A DNA stretch of 6,470 bases from Candidatus Cloacimonadota bacterium (GCA_021772705.1 JAJFLN010000211.1:1-6470); one strand, 5' to 3'. Counted from the first letter of the stretch, positions 1-6,321 are shown. Made by a program: numbers and translations. The notes: generated from the sequence alone by a model not told the origin.

Positions 1-382
1 CCATCAGGGCATAGCGTCCTCCCGGCACGAGGCGGGAACCTTGCCAGGTGCCGCCGGGAACCCGATGCTGCAGGGAGAGGCCATTCAAGGGGCCCGTGCC
101 GAGGCGAGTGGCGCGGGACTTCCCCTGGGGAAACAGCTCCAGCAGCTCCACAGGATCTCCCAGGTAGTAGTGGTACACCTCATCTCCCGGGAGGCGATGC
201 AGCCGGGATACGGTGTCCGGTGTCAGCAGGTAGTAAATGGCTGTTGCCAGAGACCGATCCCCGCCAGGCAGAGGCAGGCTCTGGGCCGAGCGATAGGACT
301 CGGCATAGTAGCCTCCTTCACCGGGCAAGGGCTGAAGGCCGAGTGTTTCCAGGATTTGCTTTAGATCCGGCAACTCGTTCAT
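1..382 (-). CDS. Cupin_5 (DUF985) family protein, C-terminus beyond window edge
   Basis: This reads on the minus strand from an ATG at 382-380, and 127 codons are visible before the window ends. The translation fits the cupin_5/DUF985 family, which comprises small beta-barrel proteins related to yeast YML079w whose biochemical role is largely unknown. Family landmarks appear in order: an N-terminal helix, the P-x-x-G-G-Y-Y segment (residues 20-26), the R-S-L-A-T-A-I-Y-Y-L-L strand (43-53), the S-R-L-H-R-L-P-G-D-E-V-Y-H core (59-71) followed by G-D-P-V-E-L, and the V-P-G-G-T-W-Q turn (108-114). H62 and H71 are candidate metal or ligand residues by analogy with other cupins. The family is usually about 160 residues, so some 30-40 residues, including the expected PGF-x-F-x-D-F-E end, lie outside the window. 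The start is supported by a GGGAGGA Shine-Dalgarno about six bases upstream. The gene is divergent from the pilin block, and no functional link is visible. Confidence 0.85.
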   Translation of the reverse strand, partial: MNELPDLKQILETLGLQPLPGEGGYYAESYRSAQSLPLPGGDRSLATAIYYLLTPDTVSRLHRLPGDEVYHYYLGDPVELLELFPQGKSRATRLGTGPLNGLSLQHRVPGGTWQGSRLVPGGRYALM

Positions 383-498
383 GGGTTCCTCCCGGAGTCA
401 TCGATCAGCAGCGCTCGAAGGGTTTCGTAGACCGGATCGAACAGGGGCTCTGTCAGTTGGGGCGTGAGGGTGTTCTGCTGAGAGGGATGGTAACTCAT
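379..498 (-). CDS. Possible 39-residue small ORF coupled to the cupin gene
   Basis: An open frame on the minus strand runs from ATG at 498-496 to a TGA at 381-379. The TGA overlaps the cupin_5 start codon in the ATGA arrangement typical of translational coupling. The frame stays open upstream of the ATG to a TGA about 18 codons earlier. The product would be 39 residues, polar at the N-terminus, then T-E-P-L-F-D-P-V-Y-E-T-L-R-A-L-L-I-D-D-S, which could form a short amphipathic helix. I do not recognise a family. No strong Shine-Dalgarno lies before the ATG, and the cupin gene has its own good ribosome binding site inside this ORF. It may be a real leader peptide or small protein, or chance open frame in G+C-rich DNA. 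Only the stop/start overlap favours it. Confidence 0.25.
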   Translation of the reverse strand: MSYHPSQQNTLTPQLTEPLFDPVYETLRALLIDDSGRNP

Positions 499-588
499 TG
501 CCAGGGCGGTTCCGGATGTCTCACCGGGGACCGGCAACCTCCGGGGGCTTCAATCAGAGGTGGTAGACTCCCAGCAGGTGAAGGGGTC

Positions 589-1254
589 ATGACAGAGAAG
601 CTCGCCAGAAGCTGCGGACGGACCTCGTTCCGGGGCGGGTTGACTGTCACAGAGATCTTGATTGCCGCGTCCCTGCTGAGTCTGGTGATGGTGATGGCCT
701 GGCAGCTCTTCGGAGCGGCTTCCCGGAGCGCCGCCCAGACCGAGTGGTTGTCCCGGTCTCAGAGCCAGCTCAGGAACAGTCTGACCCGGTTGCGGACCGA
801 CATTTCCCAGGCCAGCTATCCCAGCGAGATCGGACCCACCTCCGTGACCATATCCCGCGCCAATCGTGGATTCCGATACCGTCGAGGCACCCTGGATCTG
901 GCCGCCAATACCGAGGTGGTGCCCCTGATCGACTTCTATATTTGCAAGCCGAAGAAGACCGGATTCGGCGCCGACGAGAACAGCCCCGGCGAAGAACTTC
1001 ACGCCCAGGTGTTCGCGGAGGGAGACACGGTGAAGTATCGCCGGAGCGGATCTGGGGACGAGAAGCGGAACCTGGAGTATGCGTTGTTCAACCAGGGGGA
1101 TTACATTCGTATCGAGGGACCCGTCAGTGCTCCCGACACTCAGTCCTCGACCTGTCTCATCGAGATGAAGAAGGTTCATCCAGTGTGGGAGATGACAGGG
1201 GTCACGAAACAGACGATTGTGAAGATTGATGTCCAGGTATCGAGCGACCTCTGA
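589..1254 (+). CDS. Prepilin-like protein, PilW/GspJ type minor (pseudo)pilin
   Basis: The protein has 221 residues. After a basic leader of 17 residues comes a type III signal: G16-G17 then L18-T-V-T-E22, with glutamate at +5 and a hydrophobic stretch to about residue 44. Prepilin peptidase would be expected to cut after G17 and leave an N-terminal leucine. The amphipathic segment L-R-N-S-L-T-R-L-R-T-D-I-S-Q-A (61-75) matches the L-x-x-D-x-x-Q-A pattern common in GspJ and PilW proteins. The remainder is a beta-rich globular domain with two cysteines (C119 and C189) that could form a disulfide. The start at 589 is preferred because AGGTGAAGGGG precedes it. The longer in-frame extension upstream to 220 overlaps the divergent cupin gene and would bury the leader. 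This is the first gene of the block and overlaps the next by 26 bases. The role as a tip or priming subunit of a pilus or pseudopilus is inferred from the family. PilW and GspJ cannot be told apart here. Confidence 0.8.
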   Translation: MTEKLARSCGRTSFRGGLTVTEILIAASLLSLVMVMAWQLFGAASRSAAQTEWLSRSQSQLRNSLTRLRTDISQASYPSEIGPTSVTISRANRGFRYRRGTLDLAANTEVVPLIDFYICKPKKTGFGADENSPGEELHAQVFAEGDTVKYRRSGSGDEKRNLEYALFNQGDYIRIEGPVSAPDTQSSTCLIEMKKVHPVWEMTGVTKQTIVKIDVQVSSDL

Positions 1255-1780
1255 GTCTGGGGGCTTTTCGCTGGTCGAGACCGTACTGGCGGTCTTGCTC
1301 CTCGGAGGGGCCCTGGCCTCCATTCTTTCCATGGTGACCACCTCTGTACGGCAGATGGGCCAGCAGAAGATGCAGGCCGCGGCTTCCGGGTTTGCCGCCG
1401 GTCAGATGAACCGGGTGCTCTTCGATGAGCCATTCGAGGCCGTGGACACGACGGAATACACGGAGGTTTCCCTCGACGGAATCCGGTTCCGGTACAAGAT
1501 CGATGTGGTGCCCATCGACAACGCATCGATCTCCTTCAAGTTCGATCACTTCCCCTGGCACGATCCCCGGCACGGAGCCTCGAGCGCAACCGGCGCCGAA
1601 CCGAGCCCTCCGGCGACGGAGGAGAGAAACCGCCCGGTCACGGAGCTGGACTCCAAGTCCACGGCCGGAGGGATTCCGATCCTGAAGGATATCCTCATGA
1701 CCGTCCAGTGGCACGGACCTGGGCAGACCTTCGACGAGGCCAATTCTCTGAAGCTCATCACCCGGAAGGCGCGGCTATGA
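1229..1780 (+). CDS. Prepilin-like protein, PilV/GspI type minor (pseudo)pilin
   Basis: The protein has 183 residues. The leader ends G11-G12 and is followed by F13-S-L-V-E17-T-V-L-A-V-L-L-L-G, a textbook class III prepilin site with phenylalanine at +1 and glutamate at +5. The hydrophobic helix runs to about residue 35. The end, I-L-K-D-I-L-M-T-V-Q-W (151-161) followed by S-L-K-L-I-T (173-178), resembles the terminal strands of GspI and PilV proteins (V-x-V-x-W then L-x-T). Between them, residues about 111-150 form a polar Pro/Ser/Glu/Arg-rich insert that looks like a disordered loop. A TTG immediately upstream of the ATG at 1229 could also serve as start. The ATG is chosen because it is the stronger codon, and the preceding GTGAAG is only a weak ribosome site. 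The 26-base overlap with the upstream pilin gene and the ATGA overlap with the next gene indicate co-transcription and coupled translation. Confidence 0.8.
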   Translation: MSRYRATSESGGFSLVETVLAVLLLGGALASILSMVTTSVRQMGQQKMQAAASGFAAGQMNRVLFDEPFEAVDTTEYTEVSLDGIRFRYKIDVVPIDNASISFKFDHFPWHDPRHGASSATGAEPSPPATEERNRPVTELDSKSTAGGIPILKDILMTVQWHGPGQTFDEANSLKLITRKARL

Positions 1781-2391
1781 GCGGCCGCCTCCAACTGCTT
1801 CGCTGGTTCCGGTCTTCGTTGCGGAACCCCAGGGCCATGGCGCTGCCGATGACGGTGATCTTCTGCGCTCTCATGTCCCTGATGGTCTATTACATGACCC
1901 GTTCCCGCATCGAACAGAAACGGCAGAACCTGACCCAGTTCAGCGCCCTGCAGGCTCACTTCATGGCCCAAGGAGCGGTCCAGCAGGCCCTGCTGAAGTT
2001 CCGGATCTTGCCCAACGAGGCATTCTCCGCCACCGCCGTCGCCCGAGGACTCTGCCCATTCTACGTGGCTCCCGAAGGCGCGACACCCGCCACAGGCGCA
2101 GGCAAGACCCAGGACCCCCTGGATCAGTTCGTCTCTGACGTGAACAGCGATTCCACTCTCGGAATCCCACTGAGTTTCACCGGCGCCGAGTTCGCGGCCT
2201 GGCACATGGAAATCGCCAAGTGCAAGGCACTCACGTCCTTCACTTCCGGAACCGAGAAGGTCAACGTTGTGTCCATAGAGGCAGTGGGCATGGTACCGAT
2301 CTGGGTGAAGAACCATCTGACCGGTGACTGGGAGTCGTCGCTGTTCAAGGACGTGGTCACCAAGACCGTCGAGATCCGCCGCGGCATCTGA
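1777..2391 (+). CDS. PilX/GspK-like minor pilin with non-canonical prepilin site
   Basis: The protein has 204 residues and starts at an ATG overlapping the stop of the previous gene (ATGA). The in-frame open stretch extends further upstream into that gene, but a start there would only lengthen the leader. A basic leader (R4, R9, R12, R16, R19) ends in R19-A20, then M21-A-L-P-M-T-V-I-F-C-A-L-M-S-L begins a single hydrophobic helix to about residue 41. The most plausible cleavage point is after A20, giving an N-terminal methionine. The +5 glutamate is missing, as in many GspK and some PilX-like proteins. The following Q-F-S-A-L-Q-A-H-F-M-A-Q-G-A-V-Q-Q-A-L (54-72) resembles the A-F-x-A-A-E-A-x-L-x-x-A-L helix of PilX proteins. 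The globular part has cysteines at 93 and 149. It lacks the large alpha-helical insert that makes classical GspK over 300 residues. Position and helix pattern support the call, although overall similarity is weak. Confidence 0.65.
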   Translation: MSGRLQLLRWFRSSLRNPRAMALPMTVIFCALMSLMVYYMTRSRIEQKRQNLTQFSALQAHFMAQGAVQQALLKFRILPNEAFSATAVARGLCPFYVAPEGATPATGAGKTQDPLDQFVSDVNSDSTLGIPLSFTGAEFAAWHMEIAKCKALTSFTSGTEKVNVVSIEAVGMVPIWVKNHLTGDWESSLFKDVVTKTVEIRRGI

Positions 2392-2416
2392 AGCTGCGAA
2401 CGGGAAGGGAGCCGGC

Positions 2417-5077
2417 ATGATTCAGCTCATCGCAGCTCTGGCCGTAACAACGATCTGGGGGGCGGCTGGGGCGATTCATCCTGTCCAGGCCTGTGCTCTT
2501 CCGGCCGATCCCTTCGTCGTCGTCAGAGTCTCCAAGCTCCCCGTGTCGTCGATCAACAACCCCTGGGATGACTTCATTCAGTCCGATACGCTTCCGGGAA
2601 CCACGGATCCCCTGACGGATCTGCCCTACGAAAGGATCGAGGTCTTCGAGGACGAGCAGCTGCACTTCATCGCTCTCTGGGATCTGACCAAGGGAGGGAC
2701 AGTCCCCGATCCTCTGAACAGCCTGTCGGGGGACTTCAAGACCGTCGCTGCCCTGGAGATGCAGAAGTACAGCCGCCAAGGCGAGTTCTTACTCCCCGTC
2801 AGCTACTACTTCGACTCCAAGATTTCCGGAAAGGTGAGCTTCAAGCTCAACGAGATGATCTCCCGGGGAGGACGGGAGTACGAGGATCCCATGTCCGCCG
2901 TCGACATCGGCGGCTTCGTGAAGGACGGGGAGTACAAGTTCAACGGGGGGGACGGCATCTATGCCTGGGATGATGTCGACCTGTTGATCGACAACGCTCC
3001 CTTCGATCAGACCTTCAACAGCCCTCGGTTGCCGAAGACGGCGGCCTACAACAATGGCCAGGTCATGTCCCGCCCCGGTGGCCTGAACCTGGAGTGGCGT
3101 GTGGTGGAGGCGAAGTACAAGCCTCAGGGGATGTGGAAGCTCGAGTCCTACAGCTCCGAGTATCACATGGATGTGGACAATATCGGCGCCAACGTCGGCT
3201 CAGAGGAGAATCCGGCGCCTAACAATCCGGAAGTGCAGAACGGGGACTACGCCTTCACCTACTCCGTGCCCTCGGATCCGCTGGCCTATCATGTACAGGT
3301 CGGCAGCGCCCTCCTGTTCCGGCTGGAGAACATCGTCTGGACCTACAAGGAGGAGCTGTTCGAGTTCGTCGTGGTCCGCGACGCCGACGGAGACCCGGTC
3401 ATGGACGCCAATGGAAACCCGGTGATGGAGTGGAAGTCGACAGGAGATGAGAACACCGGCGAGATAGCCATCTCCGGCCGGCTGGCCCGGACCTCGAGCC
3501 CGGCGACGGACCAGTTGAAGAAGGAGGTTCGCTGGGGGTCCATCCTGATGGCCGTGAAGGACCGAACCCCGCCGGTGCACGTCCACTGGGCCAACAACAT
3601 CTTGAAGGGAACCACGGGAGAGACCCTGTCAGAGTCGGCGTCCGACACGGGTCAGGCCAGGTCCTTCCGGATCGACGTGATCGACAACAATCCCTTCATC
3701 GGCAGGGGAGTGGGGGACTCGGCCATCCAAGGGGTCGCCTTCGATCCGTCCCGGATCGGTCTTCAATTCCTCTATGCCTTGCAGGTCTACGACTTCGGGC
3801 CGTTCCAGAATGGGATGCTGCCGGTGGATCTCTCGGTGACGCCCAAGTTCGTCTGGGCACGCGCCCAGGCGATGGGGCTGGAACCGACCGTGACCGCCTA
3901 CAACCAGAACGGCTCCAGCGTTTCGATCGGCAACAACGGCCAGGATGCCGATGCCGTCTATTCCGTCCTCTCCTACAACGTACCGATCTCGATCTTCGAT
4001 GAGCCCATGGGCTGGCACTTCGCCACCAGCTCCTCGGACTGGGGTAACGGCAGGAGACTGAAGGTCCTGCCCATCGCTTTCGACGGGACTCCGGCAGGCC
4101 AGAGACCGGCAGCCTCCCAGCTTCCTGCCATCGCCATTGACGAGGGAAACGACGTTTCCCAGGACCCGGAGGCAGCCCGGGATCTCTCGGATGACTCCAC
4201 GATCATGGACCGGAACGGTCAGGCCATCGGCGTCAGCGCCGGCGCACCGGTCTTCAACTATCCGCCAGAGCATCCCCCGTCAATCTGTCCGCCGGACCAG
4301 CTGGGCCGCTACGGTTTCGTCGAGGTCTACGACAACGACTGGCCCCTGGTTTACCTCCGGGTCACGGACACCAAGTACGATCACAAGGTGCTGTTCGGAG
4401 ACAGCTACGCCGGAGATCTTCGCTGGCAGGAAGCCCGTGACGGGAGACGAACCAACAGCAACAAGGGAATCCTGGGGGCGAATCAGAAGCCCTTCTCGGA
4501 TCTGGAGAGAGACTGGTTCTTCACCGAGATCTACGGAGATTCGAACACCGGTTTTCAGACTCAGCTCGCCGATCTGGAGGCCTCGCCGCCTACCTTCCGA
4601 CCGTCGGAGTTCGCCCAGTCCGGATCTGCGGGAGCTATGTTCGGATACTGGGTGGACGAGGACGTTCCGCTGATCTTCGAGGTCTTCGCACGGGACAACA
4701 TCGACAGCTGGAATGGAGGCGTGCCTGGGGCGGGCTATGGCATCACCACGGGCCGCCTGACCTCCACTCCGGCGCGAGACATGGACCCGAGCCGGCCGGA
4801 GCTGAATCCTCCCGATACGTGGCGGATTCATGACATCCCCACCTCCGGCGGAGATCTGTCGAGCCCGCCCTGGCCTCAGTACATCTTCAGGAACCCGAAC
4901 CAACCAGCTCCCAACTCCGGCGATTGTTACGTCGAGGTGGAGGTCTCAGACAACGCACCACCCGATGGCGGCGGACGTCACTTCCGGAAGCTGAGAGTCT
5001 ACTTCCACGTCCTGGACAACCAGCTGAAGATTCAGTCCCTGGGAGAGAACCGGGTCAGAGAGCGGAGCGGCAGCTGA
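2417..5077 (+). CDS. Large predicted secreted protein in the PilY1 position of a minor-pilin operon
   Basis: The protein has 886 residues and I do not recognise its family. The N-terminus (residues 1-27) is hydrophobic with small residues near V-Q-A-C-A, consistent with Sec export and cleavage near residue 25-27. It is unusual in having no basic residue before the hydrophobic core. C26 is preceded by V-Q-A, a poor lipobox, so lipoprotein status is doubtful. The rest is rich in Asp, Asn, Gly, Pro, Tyr and Trp with alternating beta-type segments, which suggests tandem beta-sandwich domains. Residues 322-338 form tandem acidic loops, D-A-D-G-D-P-V-M then D-A-N-G-N-P-V-M-E, matching DxDxDxxxD. 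D-N-x-P type segments occur near 192, 423, 639 and 845. There is no transmembrane segment after the leader and no sortase motif. The start has GGGAAGGGAG five bases upstream, 25 bases after the PilX-like gene. By synteny it may be a tip adhesin analogous to PilY1. That is inference, since no PilY1 propeller is visible. Confidence 0.8.
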   Translation: MIQLIAALAVTTIWGAAGAIHPVQACALPADPFVVVRVSKLPVSSINNPWDDFIQSDTLPGTTDPLTDLPYERIEVFEDEQLHFIALWDLTKGGTVPDPLNSLSGDFKTVAALEMQKYSRQGEFLLPVSYYFDSKISGKVSFKLNEMISRGGREYEDPMSAVDIGGFVKDGEYKFNGGDGIYAWDDVDLLIDNAPFDQTFNSPRLPKTAAYNNGQVMSRPGGLNLEWRVVEAKYKPQGMWKLESYSSEYHMDVDNIGANVGSEENPAPNNPEVQNGDYAFTYSVPSDPLAYHVQVGSALLFRLENIVWTYKEELFEFVVVRDADGDPVMDANGNPVMEWKSTGDENTGEIAISGRLARTSSPATDQLKKEVRWGSILMAVKDRTPPVHVHWANNILKGTTGETLSESASDTGQARSFRIDVIDNNPFIGRGVGDSAIQGVAFDPSRIGLQFLYALQVYDFGPFQNGMLPVDLSVTPKFVWARAQAMGLEPTVTAYNQNGSSVSIGNNGQDADAVYSVLSYNVPISIFDEPMGWHFATSSSDWGNGRRLKVLPIAFDGTPAGQRPAASQLPAIAIDEGNDVSQDPEAARDLSDDSTIMDRNGQAIGVSAGAPVFNYPPEHPPSICPPDQLGRYGFVEVYDNDWPLVYLRVTDTKYDHKVLFGDSYAGDLRWQEARDGRRTNSNKGILGANQKPFSDLERDWFFTEIYGDSNTGFQTQLADLEASPPTFRPSEFAQSGSAGAMFGYWVDEDVPLIFEVFARDNIDSWNGGVPGAGYGITTGRLTSTPARDMDPSRPELNPPDTWRIHDIPTSGGDLSSPPWPQYIFRNPNQPAPNSGDCYVEVEVSDNAPPDGGGRHFRKLRVYFHVLDNQLKIQSLGENRVRERSGS

Positions 5078-5719
5078 ACTTCGGGCGTGTCGTTGATAGC
5101 GTTGATTGATCCGATCAGGACAGGTTTCAACACAGAGGGGATGAGCAGAGATCCGGTAAAGCCCCCGCCGTCATGCCGCCAGGCAATAAACGGACGTTCA
5201 CATTTGGGTGGTGGCCTCGTTTCCATGCATGTTAGCTGAGTTGGAGGGTGAGCAGCCCATTCAGCGTCCAGACGTGGTGCGCGAGCCCGGCCACCATGGC
5301 GGGAGACCGTTGGGCGTTTCCATTGCGCCCTTGGATGCGAAGTGTTCTCGGCGTCCAACAGAAGTTGTAGGGAATCACTGTCCTCGAAGAGGACTGTGGC
5401 GGCGTTGGGCGCTGCCGGTCGTTGGGACTCTCGGCGGCCGACACCGGCTGCCCCGCCGTCGGTTCGGCAATGGAGCCTGCGGTGGCTCGCCACCTGGGTG
5501 TCGCGAGCGACGGCTCCGCGTACGGCGCACGGGTGTGGTCACCGGCACCGCGACCGGTCTGCGCACCCCGGCCTTGGCGGTCGCCACAGCCAGCGCTTCC
5601 TGGTAAGGGACTGAATCGGCTCCGGGGGCGTGTTGCGGGTGAAACTCCACGTGTAACCCCCCATGTATCGCAGCTCAAGCCACTCTTCCTGTGAAATGCC
5701 CACGGGTGTCACGGCAGCG
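5078..5719. other. Gene-poor stretch with insertion-sequence remains
   Basis: No frame in this stretch reads as an intact protein. Long open frames exist in several registers on both strands, but they are Arg/Pro/Gly-rich and have no coherent family pattern, as expected from G+C-rich non-coding DNA. The exception is the short minus-strand transposase-like end at 5232-5369. No clear rho-independent terminator follows the large secreted-protein gene; only a weak TGAT/ATCA pairing near 5107 is seen. The minus strand near 5640-5710 reads G-I-S-Q-E-E-W-L-E-L-R-Y-M-G-G-Y-T-W, which looks protein-like, but it sits in a frame that is the reverse shadow of the next gene further right and no family is recognised. 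Confidence 0.5.
5232..5369 (-). pseudogene. C-terminal relic of a transposase
   Basis: On the minus strand this reads Y-N-F-C-W-T-P-R-T-L-R-I, a polar G-R-N-G-N-A-Q linker, then R-S-P-A-M-V-A-G-L-A-H-H-V-W-T-L-N-G-L-L and a TAA stop. I recall this pattern, Y-N-F-x-x-x-H-x-T-L-R then T-P-A-M-A-A-G-x-x-D-H-V-W-T-x-x-E-L-L, from the C-termini of IS1-like DDE transposases. Several usually conserved positions differ here: the H after Y-N-F-C is lost, D-H-V-W has become H-H-V-W, and the E-L-L has become G-L-L. Upstream of residue Y no transposase catalytic region is recognisable in any frame, so the copy is truncated and decayed. No clear inverted repeats or target duplications were found. The assignment rests on recalled family pattern, so the exact IS family is uncertain. 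Confidence 0.55.
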
Positions 5720-5748
5720 TTTATCCCATCGGGCCTGGGAGTTATACT
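5720..5748 (+). promoter_or_regulatory. Putative sigma-70-type promoter for the membrane protein gene
   Basis: A TATACT hexamer at 5743-5748 matches five of six positions of the -10 consensus. It is preceded at 17-base spacing by TTTATC (5720-5725), a weak -35. Transcription would start near 5755, giving a 5' leader of about 34 bases that contains the ribosome site. It lies in an A/T-richer patch than its surroundings and directly precedes an isolated gene that needs its own promoter. Confidence 0.45.
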
Positions 5749-5788
5749 GTGAGTGAACCGCAAGTGTCCCTGACCAGGAGAGGCGAAG

Positions 5789-6268
5789 ATGAGCGAAGAC
5801 AATGCCGCACCGACACCCATGGCCTGGAAGTGGTCCGTACTCTTCTGGTGGGCTCTAGTGGTGGCTGCAGTCCTGGGGGGCATCGCACCCAAGCTGTTCG
5901 ATCGGGAATCGGCCGCCCTTGTCTGCGAGGTCGTCCTCGTGGCAGCAGCGCTGTTGACCGTCACGGCCGGGGCGCTGGATATCAAGGCTGGGCACGCCAA
6001 GGGCTGCCGCTGGGGAACCTGGGCGCTGATGCTGGCCTGCTCCACCATTCCCTTGGCCGAGCTGCCCATCCCGGGAATCAACAGCGTGCTGATCGTCCTC
6101 GCCGGGGTCGCAGGCGCCGTGGCCTTCATCGGCGGCGCCCGGGACACCGATTCCAATCGGGCCACCGGAGCCGGGGCGCTGGCCATCGTGGTGATGCTGG
6201 CCATCATTGCCCAGACTCCGGCGCTGAATCAGTTCGTGGCCAAACTCTTCGGACTGAAGACCTGGTAA
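5789..6268 (+). CDS. Small multi-pass membrane protein, function unknown
   Basis: The protein has 159 residues and I do not recognise a family. Hydrophobic segments lie at about residues 15-34, 42-63, 76-94, 97-117 and 126-147, so four or five membrane helices are likely. The N-terminal dozen residues are acidic and polar, and the C-terminus is K-L-F-G-L-K-T-W. Charged residues in loops include K35, D38-R39-E40, D64-K66-H69-K71 and R118-D119-D121-R124. No catalytic motif, transporter signature or metal-binding cluster stands out. AGGAGAGG ends five bases before the ATG and supports this start, and a TATACT promoter element lies about 40 bases upstream. It stands alone between an IS relic and a repeat cluster, so context gives no functional hint. 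Codon use, with G or C common at third positions, is like the pilin block, which argues for a real native gene. Confidence 0.75.
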   Translation: MSEDNAAPTPMAWKWSVLFWWALVVAAVLGGIAPKLFDRESAALVCEVVLVAAALLTVTAGALDIKAGHAKGCRWGTWALMLACSTIPLAELPIPGINSVLIVLAGVAGAVAFIGGARDTDSNRATGAGALAIVVMLAIIAQTPALNQFVAKLFGLKTW

Positions 6269-6302
6269 GGACCCGCGCAAAAATAGCTAGTGCGGTGGTC
6301 CT
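6268..6302 (+). terminator. Hairpin at the end of the membrane protein gene, possible terminator
   Basis: AGGACC (6268-6273) pairs with GGTCCT (6297-6302), and after a two-by-two internal mismatch CGCA (6276-6279) pairs with TGCG (6291-6294) around an 11-base A-rich loop. The hairpin begins in the stop codon. The downstream sequence is pyrimidine-rich (CTTCCTTCCTTAT), but there is no uninterrupted T-run, so it is at best an imperfect intrinsic terminator. Confidence 0.35.
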
Positions 6303-6321
6303 AACGCTTCCTTCCTTATCC

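Noticed and set aside
220..588. In-frame upstream extension of the first pilin gene to a 344-residue protein
   Set aside because: It overlaps the divergent cupin_5 gene, would place the prepilin leader in the middle of the protein, and the ATG at 589 has a good ribosome site.
383..588. Promoters in the gap between the divergent cupin and pilin genes
   Set aside because: Candidate -10 elements such as TAGACT at 564-569 have no acceptable -35 at 16-18 bases, so nothing can be assigned.
550..1341. Long minus-strand open frame opposite the first pilin gene
   Set aside because: It is a shadow of the plus-strand coding sequence in G+C-rich DNA; its translation has no coherent domain pattern.
1546..2418. 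Minus-strand open frame of about 290 codons opposite the second and third pilin genes
   Set aside because: It is antisense to two well-supported prepilin genes and has no recognisable family features.
2489..2496. Lipoprotein lipobox at C26 of the large secreted protein
   Set aside because: The preceding V-Q-A has Gln at -2, which is atypical, and the leader lacks an N-terminal basic residue; a signal peptidase I site is equally or more likely.
3629..4273. Minus-strand open frame of about 214 codons inside the large secreted-protein gene
   Set aside because: It is antisense to a continuous 886-codon gene with a good start and ribosome site; the long frame is explained by third-position G+C bias.
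5088..5120. Possible terminator after the large secreted-protein gene
   Set aside because: Only a four-base stem (TGAT/ATCA) without a T-run is present, too weak to call.
5208..5606. Plus-strand open frame of 132 codons in the gene-poor stretch
   Set aside because: Its composition is Arg/Pro/Gly-rich and it lies opposite the transposase relic; there is no convincing ribosome site or family pattern.
5539..6207. Minus-strand open frame of 222 codons spanning the membrane protein gene
   Set aside because: Most of it is antisense to the membrane protein gene. Only the part near 5640-5710 looks protein-like, and it could not be assigned.
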